From contig CACRSC010000039.1 in assembly GCA_902651635.1 (NCBI GenBank), forward strand, positions 74,797 to 138,796: DNA of 64,000 nucleotides. The letters run 5' to 3'. The position numbers and the translations under genes are program-made. Below, in pieces: positions 22,860-32,990 of the stretch. Origin of the DNA: Mastigamoeba balamuthi. Lineage: Eukaryota > Evosea > Mastigamoebida > Mastigamoebidae. The stretch's first letter is position 1; every line of letters starts with the position of its first letter. The notes below the pieces were generated by a model. That model worked only from the letters and a program-made list of their open reading frames with translations. It had not been told where the DNA came from and searched no databases.

Positions 22860-25800
22860 CTACTCGTCGCACGACTCCTCGCTCACGACGCTGCTCGACG
22901 AGCTGACGGGCTGCACGTGGCTCGAGTGGTCGTGGTGGTGGCTCGACGAGGCGGCCGCCGCAGAGCTCGACGAGGCCGCAGCGGCGCTCGAGTGGCCGTG
23001 GTGGGCCGACGAGGCCGCGTGCTCGCTCGACGAGGAGGAGGCGGGGGGCACGGGGACGGGGGCGCCCTTGCAGAGGTAGGCCTCGAGGTACGCGTTCCAG
23101 CTGCCGAGGTTGTTCTCGTGGGTGAAGACCTTGACCGAGTTGCCCTCGATGCTGAGGCTGCCGAAGTTGAGGTAGCTGTTGCCGTTGTCGATGCTCGTCG
23201 TGGCCACCTCGCCCGCGGCCATCATGTTCTTGTAGCGCTGGCCCGCGGCGCCGTTGATGCCGCGGTCGATCTGCAACCTGGGGATCGGCTGAGACGAAGA
23301 CGCCGTGTTGATGACGACGACAATCTCGACGGAGCCCGCGATCCTCGAGAACGCGAGGACGCCGGAGCTCGAGCTGAAGTCGCCCCACCTGAAGGTGGTC
23401 TGCCCGACGTTCAGCGCGCTGCACGACTGGCGGATGGCGTTGGCCTTGCGAGCCGCCTTGTACACCATGTGCGAGCGGTCCAGGTAGGGATCCTGCTGCC
23501 ACGCGGGCGACGGCGTGTGCTGGGCCTTGCCGACGTACGCGAGGCTGCAGGGGCGAGGGGATTAGTTCATATGGTAAAGGGCGGATGGGAAGCTGAATTC
23601 ATGCGCACTTATCGATCGAGGAGATGGTGCTGCCCAGACGCCAGCCGCTGCCCATGAACATATTCTGGCGGTGGACGACGTCGCCGTTCGCCGAGCACGT
23701 GCTCTGGACCTGCTGCGTGGCGGCGCCGAGGTTCATGTTGTTCCAGTGGCAGTTGCCGTTGAAGCCCTGCTCGATGCCGTAGTACAGCACAGGAGTGCCC
23801 TGCACGAAGGGCAGCGCCGACACACCGAGGCGGCTCTTGGTGGGGTCCGACCCGCCCTCGACCATGCGGGGCCAGTCGTGGATCTCGACGTTGTTCCAGT
23901 CGAGCCTCGCGTCGCCCTGCGAGGCGAGGGTCTGCTGGTACTGCGCGCTGAACGCGTCCTCGAGGGCGTGGGTGATGCGCTGGTTCATGAGGAGGTCCTT
24001 GAGGGTCCCGCTCAGCGCGAAGTTGTACACGGCGTCCAGACCGGGGTACTTGCTGTAAGGGTGCGCCAGGTACGTGCTCTTCAGGTCGTTCAGGCGGGCA
24101 GTCAGTGCCGCGGGAACGCCGTTGCCGTGGTCGTTGGGGTTCGAGGGGTTCGACATCATCTTGCCGACAGAGCGGCCGATCCAGTCCGGAGGAGCAGCGA
24201 CCTCGCCGAGGACGAGGAAGTTGTTCTTGCCGATGGAGTTGGCGTACGCGCGGACCTGGGTGCTGAAGTACGCGATGAAGTCGGCAGTCGTGAACTTGGC
24301 GGCGTCGAGGCGGAAGCCGTCGATGTCGGCGTAGGCGATCCAGTACTTGTGGAGGGCAGTGAAGATCTCCTGGAAGTCGTAGTTGCGCGTGTCGAGGTCG
24401 AACATCAGGTCAGTGAAGTCGCCGAACATCACACGGCTCTCGTCGCCGCCCATCTCGGCACCAGTGTTGGGCCCGCACCTGTTCAGGAAGTACTGTGCGA
24501 GAGAAGGGTGCGTGGCGTCAGCGACTACTGCAGTATCCAAGAGCAGTGATTGGCAGAGCAGCGTGCCTTGGTCCTGAAGGGAGCGAAGAAGGTGTTGCCG
24601 AACGAGATGTCGCCCTGCTTGGGGGAGCCAGTGGGCTGGCCCGCCCAGTACGCGGCGTCGAGCGTGTTGGTGCAGTCGTAGTGGCTGTCGGGCTGGCGCG
24701 AGTAGTGCGTGTTCCTGTCGCAGATGTGGTTGAAGACGACGTCCATGACGATGCGGATGCCGCGCGAGTGCGCCTGGGAAACGAGCTCGCGGAGCTCGTT
24801 GGCAGTGCCGAAGCCCGGGTCGACCTCAGTGTAGTCCGTGACGCAGTAGCCGTGGTAGTCGCCGTTGTGCTTGAGGAAAGGAGTGATCCACAGGCTGTTT
24901 GAAGAAGGAGCTTAGTACATCACAAAATGGTAACAAAAAAGCCAATCAAAAATAAGGTAACAAAGTAGAAGAATGAGGGATACAAGCTCAGGCAGCTTTT
25001 TGGCGCACCTGGTGATGCCGAGGTCCTTGAGGTAGTCGAGACGGTCGACGATGCCGCGCAGATCGCCACCCATGCGGTAGTCGGGCAGGCCGTACTGGTT
25101 GGGGGTGTTCTGGTTGGCGGCCTGGGTGGCGGGCAGGTTGAGGTTGTCGTTGCTGAGGTTGCCGTTGTTGAAGCGGTCGATCTGGATCTGGTAGACGATC
25201 TCCGAGCCCCAGAACGACGGCGACGCGTAGTGGCTGCGCCTCTTCTGGAAGTTGGCCTCGGCAGCGCGCACGCGGGCGTTGGCCCAGTCCTTCACAGCCT
25301 GGGGGCCGACGACGCTGATGTCGGGGAGGGGAACCACGGGGATGGGGGCATCAGAGCCCTCGCTGCTCGACGCCGCCGGGGCGGCTGCGCTCGACGACGA
25401 CGACACGTGGGCGGCGCTCGAGTGAGTGGCAGGCGACGAGGAGCTCGACGACTCGGCGGGGGCAGCGGCGCTCGACGACGACGACACGTGGGCACTCGAG
25501 TGGGTGGCAGGCGACGAGGAGCTCGACGACGACGAGACGAGACGTGGGCGGCGCTCGAGTGGGTGGCAGGCGACGAGGAGCTAGACGACGAGTGGGCAGA
25601 GCTGGAGGGAGCGACCGGCTGGGCGCTCGACGACTCGGCAGCGTTGCTCGACGACACAGGGGGCGTTGTGCGACGACGCAGCGGCAGCGCTCGACGAGGA
25701 GGTGGCCGCGGGCTGGCTGGGCTGCGCGGCGGAGCTCGAAGAGGAGGAGGCGGGGGGCACGGGGACGGGGGCGCCCTTGCAGAGCGAGGCCTCGAGGTAC

Positions 25801-28504
25801 GCGTTCCAGTCGCCGATGTTGTTCTCGTGGGCGAAGATCTTGACCGAGTTGCCCTCGATGTTCATGTTGTTGAAGTAGAGGAAGCTGTTGCCGTTCTCCT
25901 TGCCCGTCCAGGCGACCTCGTAGCCGTTGAGCAGGTTCTTGTAGCGCTGGCCCGAGACGCCGTTGATGCCGCTGTCGATCTGCAGCCTGGGGATCTGCAT
26001 CGTCCACGACGCGGTGTTGATGACGACGACGATCTCCATGGAGCCCGCGATCCTCGAGAACGCCACGATGCCGGTGTTGCCGAAGTCGCCCCACCTGAAC
26101 GCGGTCCACCCGGTCTTGAGCGCGTTGCACGACTGGCGGATGGCGTTGATCTTGCGAGCCGCCTTGTACACCATGTGCGAGCGGTCCAGGAAGGGGTCCT
26201 GCTGCCAGGCAGGCGACGGCGTGTGCTGAGACTTGCCGACGTACGCGAGCCTGCGTGGGTCGACCGTCAATTGGCGCCGACAACGCAAGGGGGGCGAGGG
26301 ATGAGAGGAACTCACTTGTCGATCGAGGCGACGGTGCTGCCCAGACGCCAGCCGCTGCCCATGAACATGTTCTGGCGGTGGACGACGTCGCCGTTGGCCG
26401 AGCACACGCTCTGGACCGACTGCGTGGCGGCGCCGAGGTTCATGTTGTTCCAGTGGCAGTTGCCGTTGAAGCCCTGCTCGATGCCGTAGTACAGCACAGG
26501 GGTGCCCTGGACGAGGGTCAGCGCCGACACAGCCAGGCGGCTCTTGTACGGATCGCTGCCGCCCTCGACCACGCGAGGCCAGTCGTGAATCTCGACGTGG
26601 TTCCAGTCGAGCCTCGCGTCGTTCTGCGCCGCCAGAGTCTGCTGGTACTGAGCGTTGAACGCGTCCTCGAGCGAGTGCGCGCTGCGCTGGTTCATGAGGA
26701 GGTCCTTGAGGGTCCCGCTCAGCGCGAAGTTGTACACGGCGTCCAGACCGGGGTACTTGCTGTAAGGGTGCGCCAGGTACGTGCTCTTCAGGTCGTTCAG
26801 GCGGGCAGTCAGTGCCGCGGGCACGCCGTTGCCGTGGTCGTTGGGGTTCAGGGGGTTCGACATCATCTTGCCGACAGAGCGGCCGATCCAGTCCGGAGGA
26901 GCAGCGACCTCGCCGAGGACGAGGAAGTTGTTCTTGCCGATGGAGTTGGCGTACCTGCGGACCTCAGTGCTGAAGTACGCGATGAAGTCGGCAGTCGTGA
27001 ACTTGGCGGCATCGAGGCGGAAGCCGTCGATGTCGGCGTAGGCGATCCAGTACTTGTGGAGGGCAGTGAAGATCTCCTGGAAGTCGTAGTTGCGAGTGTC
27101 GAGGTCGAACATCAGGTCAGTGAAGTCGCCGAACATGATACGGCTCTCGTCGCCACTCATCTCGGCACCAGTGTTGGGCCCGCACCTGTTCAGGAAGTAC
27201 TGTGCGAGAGAAGAGTGCGTGGCGTCAGCGATGAACGTGTCAACAGCAGAGGATCAGAGCAGAGCAGCGTGCCTTGGTCCTGAAGGGAGCGAAGAAGGTG
27301 TTGCCGAAAGAGATGTCGCCCTGCTTGGGGGAGCCAGTGGGCTGGCCCGCCCAGTACGCGGCGTCGAGCGTGTTGGTGCAGTCGTAGTGGCTGTCGGGCT
27401 GGCGCGAGTAGTGCGTGTTCCTGTCGCAGATGTGGTTGAAGACGACGTCCATGACGATGCGGATGCCGCGCGAGTGCGCCTGGGAAACGAGCTCGCGGAG
27501 CTCCTCGGCAGTGCCGAAGCCCGGGTCGACCTCAGTGTAGTCCGCAACGCAGTAGCCGTGGTAGTCGCCGTTGTGCTTGAGGAACGGGGTGATCCACAGG
27601 CTGATAGCAACGCGCTGTTAGCTGCGAGCGAGGTGTTTGCGTGACTGTACCCCCAAATTTGACAGAACAAAAAGTGATTTAAATGCGAAATGAGTGAGAC
27701 GCAGGCACGCGCGTCGGTGAGCAGTGGAGGGTAAAACACACGGTGAGCACTAGGTATCCGTGCCGGCTCCGAGACAGGGTTTCTCGCAGAAAGCTTGAAA
27801 ACTATAACGGCTTAAGATAACGACGGTTGTTGCGTGCATTCTTGTGCACATCAGGGCAAGCCGCCATTGTTTTTGTCTGGAAAATGCAAAATAACGGCGT
27901 TCCCCTCTCTGAGATATTCCTCCACCCACGTCAGCTGCGCAGGAAAAATGCCCGCGCATTTATGCGTTCAACCCCGTTTTGAAACCCCTTGTTTCTTCCC
28001 TAACGGCATTTTGCCCCAAAACGCCACTACACCGCGTGTCGCGCCTTCATGCGGCACGGAGGTGGTGCGCGTTTCCTAGTGCGCGCTGACAGAGGGAAAC
28101 ACCCGACCCCTGGTTTGGGCGCACCTGGTGATGCCGAGGTCCTTGAGGTAGTCCAGACGCGCCGTGATGCCGCTCAGATCACCGCCCATGCGGTAGTCGG
28201 GCAGCCCCCACATGTTGTTGCTGTTCTGGTTGGAGGCCTGGACCGCGGGCAGGTTGAGGTTGTCGTTGGTGAGGTTGCCGTTGTTGAAGCGGTCGATCTG
28301 GATCTGGTAGACGATCTCCGAGCCCCAGAACGAGGGCGACGCGTAGTGGCTGCGCCCCTGCTCTGCAGCACGCACGCGGGCGTTGGCCCAGTCCTTGACA
28401 GCCTGGACCCCGACAACGCTGATGTCGGGGAGGGCGGATGCTGCCACGGCACTGCCGATAAGGCAGGCCGTGAGCACAGCAGCTGACACGGTGTTGGTGG
28501 ACAT
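22860..28504 (-). CDS. Secreted protein with two GH13 alpha-amylase modules joined by Ser-rich linker
   Basis: Minus-strand exons: 28125-28504, 27273-27600, 26316-27199, 25009-26250, 24567-24894, 23609-24492, 22860-23544; about 1,576 residues. A signal peptide (about 22 residues ending SAVAA) starts at 28504. Each half encodes a full GH13 barrel with region I DVVFNH, nucleophile Asp in GFRLDAAK, acid/base Glu in LVLGEV and the third acid in EIHDWPR. Exon lengths 328 and 884 recur exactly in both halves, so the gene arose by internal tandem duplication. The halves are joined by Ser/Ala/Thr-rich repeats (about 25300-25780) with no in-frame ATG or second signal peptide, so one polypeptide is likely. 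The linker carries two compensating one-base frame shifts (near 25670 and 25540). The C-terminus is a Ser/His-rich tail. It should hydrolyse starch or glycogen outside the cell or in food vacuoles. Two separate genes remain possible. Confidence 0.75.
27200..27272 (-). other. Probable GC-AG intron in amylase module 1
   Basis: Phase requires removal of 73 bases here. The only donor compatible with the frame is AAG|GCACGC, paired with CGCACAG|TAC. The equivalent intron in module 2 (24493-24566, 74 nt) uses the same GC donor. No GT donor with the right phase exists in the flanking exon. Confidence 0.6.
27601..28124 (-). other. Long intron of the amylase gene
   Basis: A 524-nt intron between exon 1 (ends ITR, AG|GTGCGC) and exon 2 (CAG|CCTGTGGATC). 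Its counterpart in module 2 is only 114 nt (24895-25008), so this one has gained sequence. It contains a stretch at about 27926-27955 resembling the inverted repeat at 28597 and 29556. Confidence 0.7.
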
Positions 28505-28596
28505 GTGAGCCCGATGTGGAATGAAAAAAAGAGAGAGAACGAAAAATCCCCCGGGGGTCGATAATGTCCCTCCAATGATGTCACTGAAAAATAAAT

Positions 28597-28631
28597 CCGG
28601 ACACGTAAGCTGCAGCAGGAAAAGTGCCCCC
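28597..28631 (+). repeat. Inverted repeat arm 1 (partner 29521-29556)
   Basis: ACACGTAAGCTGCAGCAGG followed by AAAAGTGCCCCC matches the reverse complement of 29521-29556 (ACACGTAAGCTTCAGCAAG followed by AAAAGTGCCCCC) with about three differences. The arms are about 0.9 kb apart. Confidence 0.6.
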
Positions 28632-29520
28632 TTCACCGGGCTGCGTTCCTGAGATGTTCTCATGTTCAATATGCTCATTTTTCGGGCACGTGATCTCCAA
28701 CCGCTGTTGCGTTATACGTGCAAAGAGCCGCTGTCCCTCCCCAGCGCCCTCGGAAGCCAGAGAATAGGCAAGGGCTGTGGGCTGCTGCATGCGGAGCAGG
28801 TGGAATGGTGCTGCACTGTCGCCCAGAGTGCCAGGGGACGAAACTCACAGACAAATAAACAAACGAACTGGCGGTTATCGCAACCGCCAGGGGGGAGAAA
28901 CAGGTGTCTCCAGCGATCTGGACATTTCAAGGCGGGACTTAGAGGACGTGCACTCGTGCACTCGGGTCCAAGGGCTCTGAGCTGCGACGTGCGTACCCAA
29001 CTTACACAAGACTGGATTGAATCAACCACAGAAATGCAGTATGTCCGATGATAACTGATCAGGCACGTGGAAGGGCCGCCACGGATGCGTCGGGCAATGG
29101 TGCGCGAGCCCGATGCGATGCTGTGCGTTGTGCCATTGGCATCACCGAGTATCTGCCTTCTCCTGGTGCTGCGGGCGATGATTTCCTCAGAGACCGTTCG
29201 TGGGGTGCGACATTGATCCTTGTGGCAGCAGTCCTCCCCCCACTCTGTCAAGCGCCTCATGCACAGCCATTTCGCGTCAAGAGCGGCGCCTCGCCATATC
29301 ACGTTCGTGCGAGTGAACAACGGCTTTTTGCTGTTGATGGGCCTTTTCCTGTTGCACAGGCTTTTCAGCATAACCTACACCTCCTGTGCCCTCCTCGCAT
29401 CCCCCGCCAGAGGCGCAGTATCCCGTGTGGCAGTGTGCAGCCCTGCCCCCTTTCGATTGTGTCTCGGCCGCCACGCGCAGAAAAAAGGGGGCCAAAAGGA
29501 GGAGCACTTGAGAAACTCCT

Positions 29521-29556
29521 GGGTGGGGGCACTTTTCTTGCTGAAGCTTACGTGTA
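29521..29556 (-). repeat. Inverted repeat arm 2
   Basis: Partner of 28597-28631. The pair brackets about 0.9 kb, including an unrecognised 219-codon frame, as a small DNA transposon would. I found no target-site duplication with confidence. Confidence 0.55.
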
Positions 29557-30413
29557 CGAATCGGCGTTTCAGCAACATCGCTGAAACACTTTATCGGCTC
29601 CTTCACGATGTTCGCTGACCCGTTCTCTCCTTATTCCCATCAGGCCTGAGTCTTCGTTCACTCTGAGAACGCCGAGTCAAGCACGGCCTGACTCGGAGTT
29701 ATCATGGGGCCTTTGCCCGAGGCCTTATTGCTTTTGTCCCCCTCAGTATGGGTATGGAGAACGAAACAAGCGGGAATCTGTTTTGCAACTACCAAATAGT
29801 CTGTCATACACCGCATTGCGGCACAAGCATCGCAGGTCTTGCTTGTCCCGTCACCCAGTCACCCAACTTCTCTACGTTGAGCCCCCCAGACGACCTGGGT
29901 GTACTCCGGCCCTATCTGCTTAGCTTCGTTTCGCAATGGCGCTCTCCGCCCCGTGTTTTTCCTGCACACCCCGTGCAGCCACCTCTGCATGTCAGGCCAC
30001 TTAGCCCCCTGAGGAAGCACGCCCCGCTTGCTTGCGTCAGAGGAAAGTCGACTGGCTCGCAGAGGTGCAGGGGGCAGGAAGATGGAGCCCTCGTGGCCTT
30101 GAGCACACCGGTTATCTCTCCAGAGCCCCAGCTGTTTGCCCTCGAGGCCTCAGCCCACAAACCCGAGAAGCTGTAGGGACCGTCGGGATCACGATCATTT
30201 GCTGGAGGTCCTTGAAGGAAATGAAAGACACAGGGCCAAGCCTGATTGTGCGCCTGTTGAGAACAGCAAAGAGCGTGTCGTATCAGGAAGGAATGCAGAT
30301 CCCTCAATAAATTGGTAAGAGCGCTTCGCAGGAGCACTGCGGGTGTCTGCAATGATGTTCCTTGTTCATCTGTACTGTCGTCCAAATGGTTCAGAGGGCT
30401 GCTGGCGCCTATC

Positions 30414-32376
30414 CTACGCAGTGGCGTCCTCGGTAGTTCCCGGCATAAGCCTGTCCACGTCGTCGACCCCCGAGACGTACTCGATCACTGCGAGGTGCGC
30501 AGAGCCGGTGAGTGGCACGAGGGACGGGGGGGGAGGCGCAGGCGCACTGGCGGAGAGCTCCTGGGGGAAGTCGAGCGAGTCGGCGATGCCCTCGATGACC
30601 TTGCGCCAGGGGTTCTCCCAGGCGAGCACCCTCTTGGGGGGCTTGGGCCCCGAGTGCATCGGCGCCAGCTTGAGCTCCGTCCACGCGCAGACGATCTCCT
30701 GCAGCGTCCCCAGGCTGCCCGGCAGCACCACGATCGCGTCGTGCGCCCCGTGCAGCAGCACGTCGATGCGCTCCAGCAGGCTCGTCGTCGCTGCGGCCAC
30801 GAGCAGTGAGCTCCACAATTATAGTGCCGCAGCAAAGGAACAGGGAAGGAGACCGAAACAGCAGCGAGCGATGCAGTGACGTGTGGGCGGTCAGTACCGA
30901 TGACGCCGGTGAGGTTGGGGTTGGCGCCGTGCAGGCGGTGGCGCTCGACGAAGAGCTTGGGGACGACGACGCCGTACGAGCGGCCGCCAGCCTGCTTGGC
31001 GCCGAGGGCTGTGGCCTCCATGGTCCCCATGTACCCCCCGTTCACCTGCGACGTTCAAGTCACCCCAGCGCCCAGCACACGCAACAACACGTCATCNNNN
31101 NNNNNNNNNNNNNNNNNNNNNNNNNNNNNNNNNNNNNNNNNNNNNNNNNNNNNNNNNNNNNNNNNNNNNNNNNNNNNNNNNNNNNNNNNNNNNNNNNNNN
31201 NNNNNNNNNNNNNNNNNNNNNNNNNNNNNNNNNNNNNNNNNNNNNNNNNNNNNNNNNNNNNNNNNNNNNNNNNNNNNNNNNNNNNNNNNNNNNNNNNNNN
31301 NNNNNNNNNNNNNNNNNNNNNNNNNNNNNNNNNNNNNNNNNNNNNNNNNNNNNNNNNNNNNNNNNNNNNNNNNNNNNNNNNNNNNNNNNNNNNNNNNNNN
31401 NNNNNNNNNNNNNNNNNNNNNNNNNNNNNNNNNNNNNNNNNNNNNNNNNNNNNNNNNNNNNNNNNNNNNNNNNNNNNNNNNNNNNNNNNNNNNNNNNNNN
31501 NNNNNNNNNNNNNNNNNNNNNNNNNNNNNNNNNNNNNNNNNNNNNNNNNNNNNNNNNNNNNNNNNNNNNNNNNNNNNNNNNNNNNNNNNNNNNNNNNNNN
31601 NNNNNNNNNNNNNNNNNNNNNNNNNNNNNNNNNNNNNNNNNNNNNNNNNNNNNNNNNNNNNNNNNNNNNNNNNNNNNNNNNNNNNNNNNNNNNNNNNNNN
31701 NNNNNNNNNNNNNNNNNNNNNNNNNNNNNNNNNNNNNNNNNNNNNNNNNNNNNNNNNNNNNNNNNNNNNNNNNNNNNNNNNNNNNNNNNNNNNNNNNNNN
31801 NNNNNNNNNNNNNNNNNNNNNNNNNNNNNNNNNNNNNGGGAAGGAGACCGAAACAGCAGCGAGCGATGCAGTGACGTGTGGGCGGTCAGTACCGATGACG
31901 CCGGTGAGGTTGGGGTTGGCGCCGTGCAGGCGGTGGCGCTCGACGAAGAGCTTGGGGACGACGACGCCGTACGAGCGGCCGCCAGCCTGCTTGGCGCCGA
32001 GGGCTGTGGCCTCCATGGTCCCCATGTACCCCCCGTTCACCTGCGACGTTCAAGTCACCCCAGCGCCCAGCACACGCAACAACACGTCATCACACGTCAG
32101 CACACACTCCTCTCTGCTGCTGCTGTGTGTGGAGGGGAGAGGGCGAACGAGGGTGTAGCCCTTGCGGGCGAGGAGGCTGCCGAGGGCGACAGAGGTCTGC
32201 CAGAGGGCGTCGCCAGGCTGTGCGCCCGACGCCCCGAACACCGTCACTGTCCGCTGGCCCTGCGCACACGCCTTCCCCGTCAGCTGTGGGCTGCGCACCG
32301 GGCGGGAGAGGGCTGGGCGCACGTCGAGGACGGTGGCAGGCACGTAGGGCGCGATCGTCTTGTCCGAGGGGTCCAT
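30414..32376 (-). CDS. LOG-family Rossmann protein, copy B (interrupted by assembly gap)
   Basis: Minus-strand exons: 32149-32376, exon 2 at 31893-32040 (repeated at 30898-31045 on the other side of the N gap), 30548-30790, 30414-30487. With exon 2 counted once, the lengths (228, 148, 243, 74) give 230 residues, normal for LOG proteins. Motifs: N-terminal VTVFGASG, GGYMGTMEA, PGSLGTLQE, C-terminal VSGVDDVD. LOG enzymes are homodimeric phosphoribohydrolases acting on nucleoside 5'-monophosphates such as cytokinin ribotides; that activity here is family inference. It is paralogous to copy A at 19-20 kb with the same intron positions. The two LOG genes flank the amylase, all on the minus strand. 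Confidence 0.8.
30843..31096 (+). repeat. 254-bp contig-end duplicate, left of gap (partner 31838-32091)
   Basis: Bases 30843-31096 and 31838-32091 have the same length, start (GGGAAGGAGACCG) and end (CACGTCATC), and appear identical throughout. They abut the N gap exactly on both sides, the signature of two contig ends that overlap but were not merged. Confidence 0.9.
31097..31837. other. Assembly gap, 741 Ns
   Basis: A run of 741 N falls inside the LOG copy B gene. Because the flanks are the same 254 bases, the true gap is probably absent (a 254-bp overlap) unless a real tandem duplication exists. Confidence 0.95.
31838..32091 (+). repeat. 254-bp contig-end duplicate, right of gap
   Basis: Second copy of 30843-31096. 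It carries exon 2 of LOG copy B and parts of both flanking introns. Confidence 0.9.
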
Positions 32377-32990
32377 GGCTCAGTCTGCGCTGCTCAGCTG
32401 CGGTTTCGCGAGTTACAGTCTCTGCAGTGAAGATTTATAAATCCCAGGGAAATAGTCGCAGTGACATCACTCAAGTGTGTTCGAGGCGCACCCCGGCGTC
32501 ACCGAGTACCGCATTAGTAGCGTTTCGACACGTGTCCGCAGTGCCGTCCGGCTGTCAAGACGCGCCTGAAGAAGCAGCGAGGCCTGCCTCGAATTGGGTG
32601 TGCCCCCCATCTACAGGGATCGCGGGACTCGGCTCCCCAGTCCAGTGGTTACAGCGAGTGTGGCACTCACCAACAGAGATGGTCGGGCGGCTTGCGGGAC
32701 TCGGCTCCCCAGTCCAGCGGTTACAGGAATTGATTGGGGTGGGTGTCCCAAGACGGCGGGGGGCGGGGAGGGACCCTGGGTGGTCACAGCCTCGCCGGCC
32801 TTGCTTCGCCCGTGTCCCTGTGCGAGCGCATGGCCACTCACTGCTGGACACCGAACTCTATTCGTGTTGTGGTGCTTTGCTATAAGAGATGCATGGCCGG
32901 GGACCTCTGGAGGGAGAGAAAGAGAGGGGGGAGGGGAGAGAGTGAGAGTTGCTGCTGCTTGCTGCTGGCCAGCGCTGTCCTGGCCACCGC
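32377..32990 (+). other. Intergenic spacer with short direct repeat
   Basis: About 610 bases between the LOG copy B start and the RME-8 stop. A 30-base unit beginning GGGACTCGGCTCCCCAGTCC occurs at about 32626 and 32698. No gene recognised. It likely holds the LOG promoter and the RME-8 3' UTR. Confidence 0.5.

Larger units (their letters stand above)
28505..30413 (+). other. Intergenic region between amylase and LOG copy B
   Basis: About 1.9 kb. The amylase promoter should lie in the first few hundred bases. An open frame of 219 codons exists at 28712-29371 (minus), but it has no recognisable domain. Short inverted repeats near 28597-28631 and 29521-29556 bracket it. Confidence 0.4.

Noticed and set aside
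28712-29371. 219-codon minus-strand frame as a gene
   Set aside because: No domain, no splice partners, and amino acid composition like random translation. Kept only as a note inside the inverted-repeat bracket.
30806-32158. Long open frames spanning the N gap
   Set aside because: They are open only because Ns encode no stop. The real LOG gene is on the minus strand.
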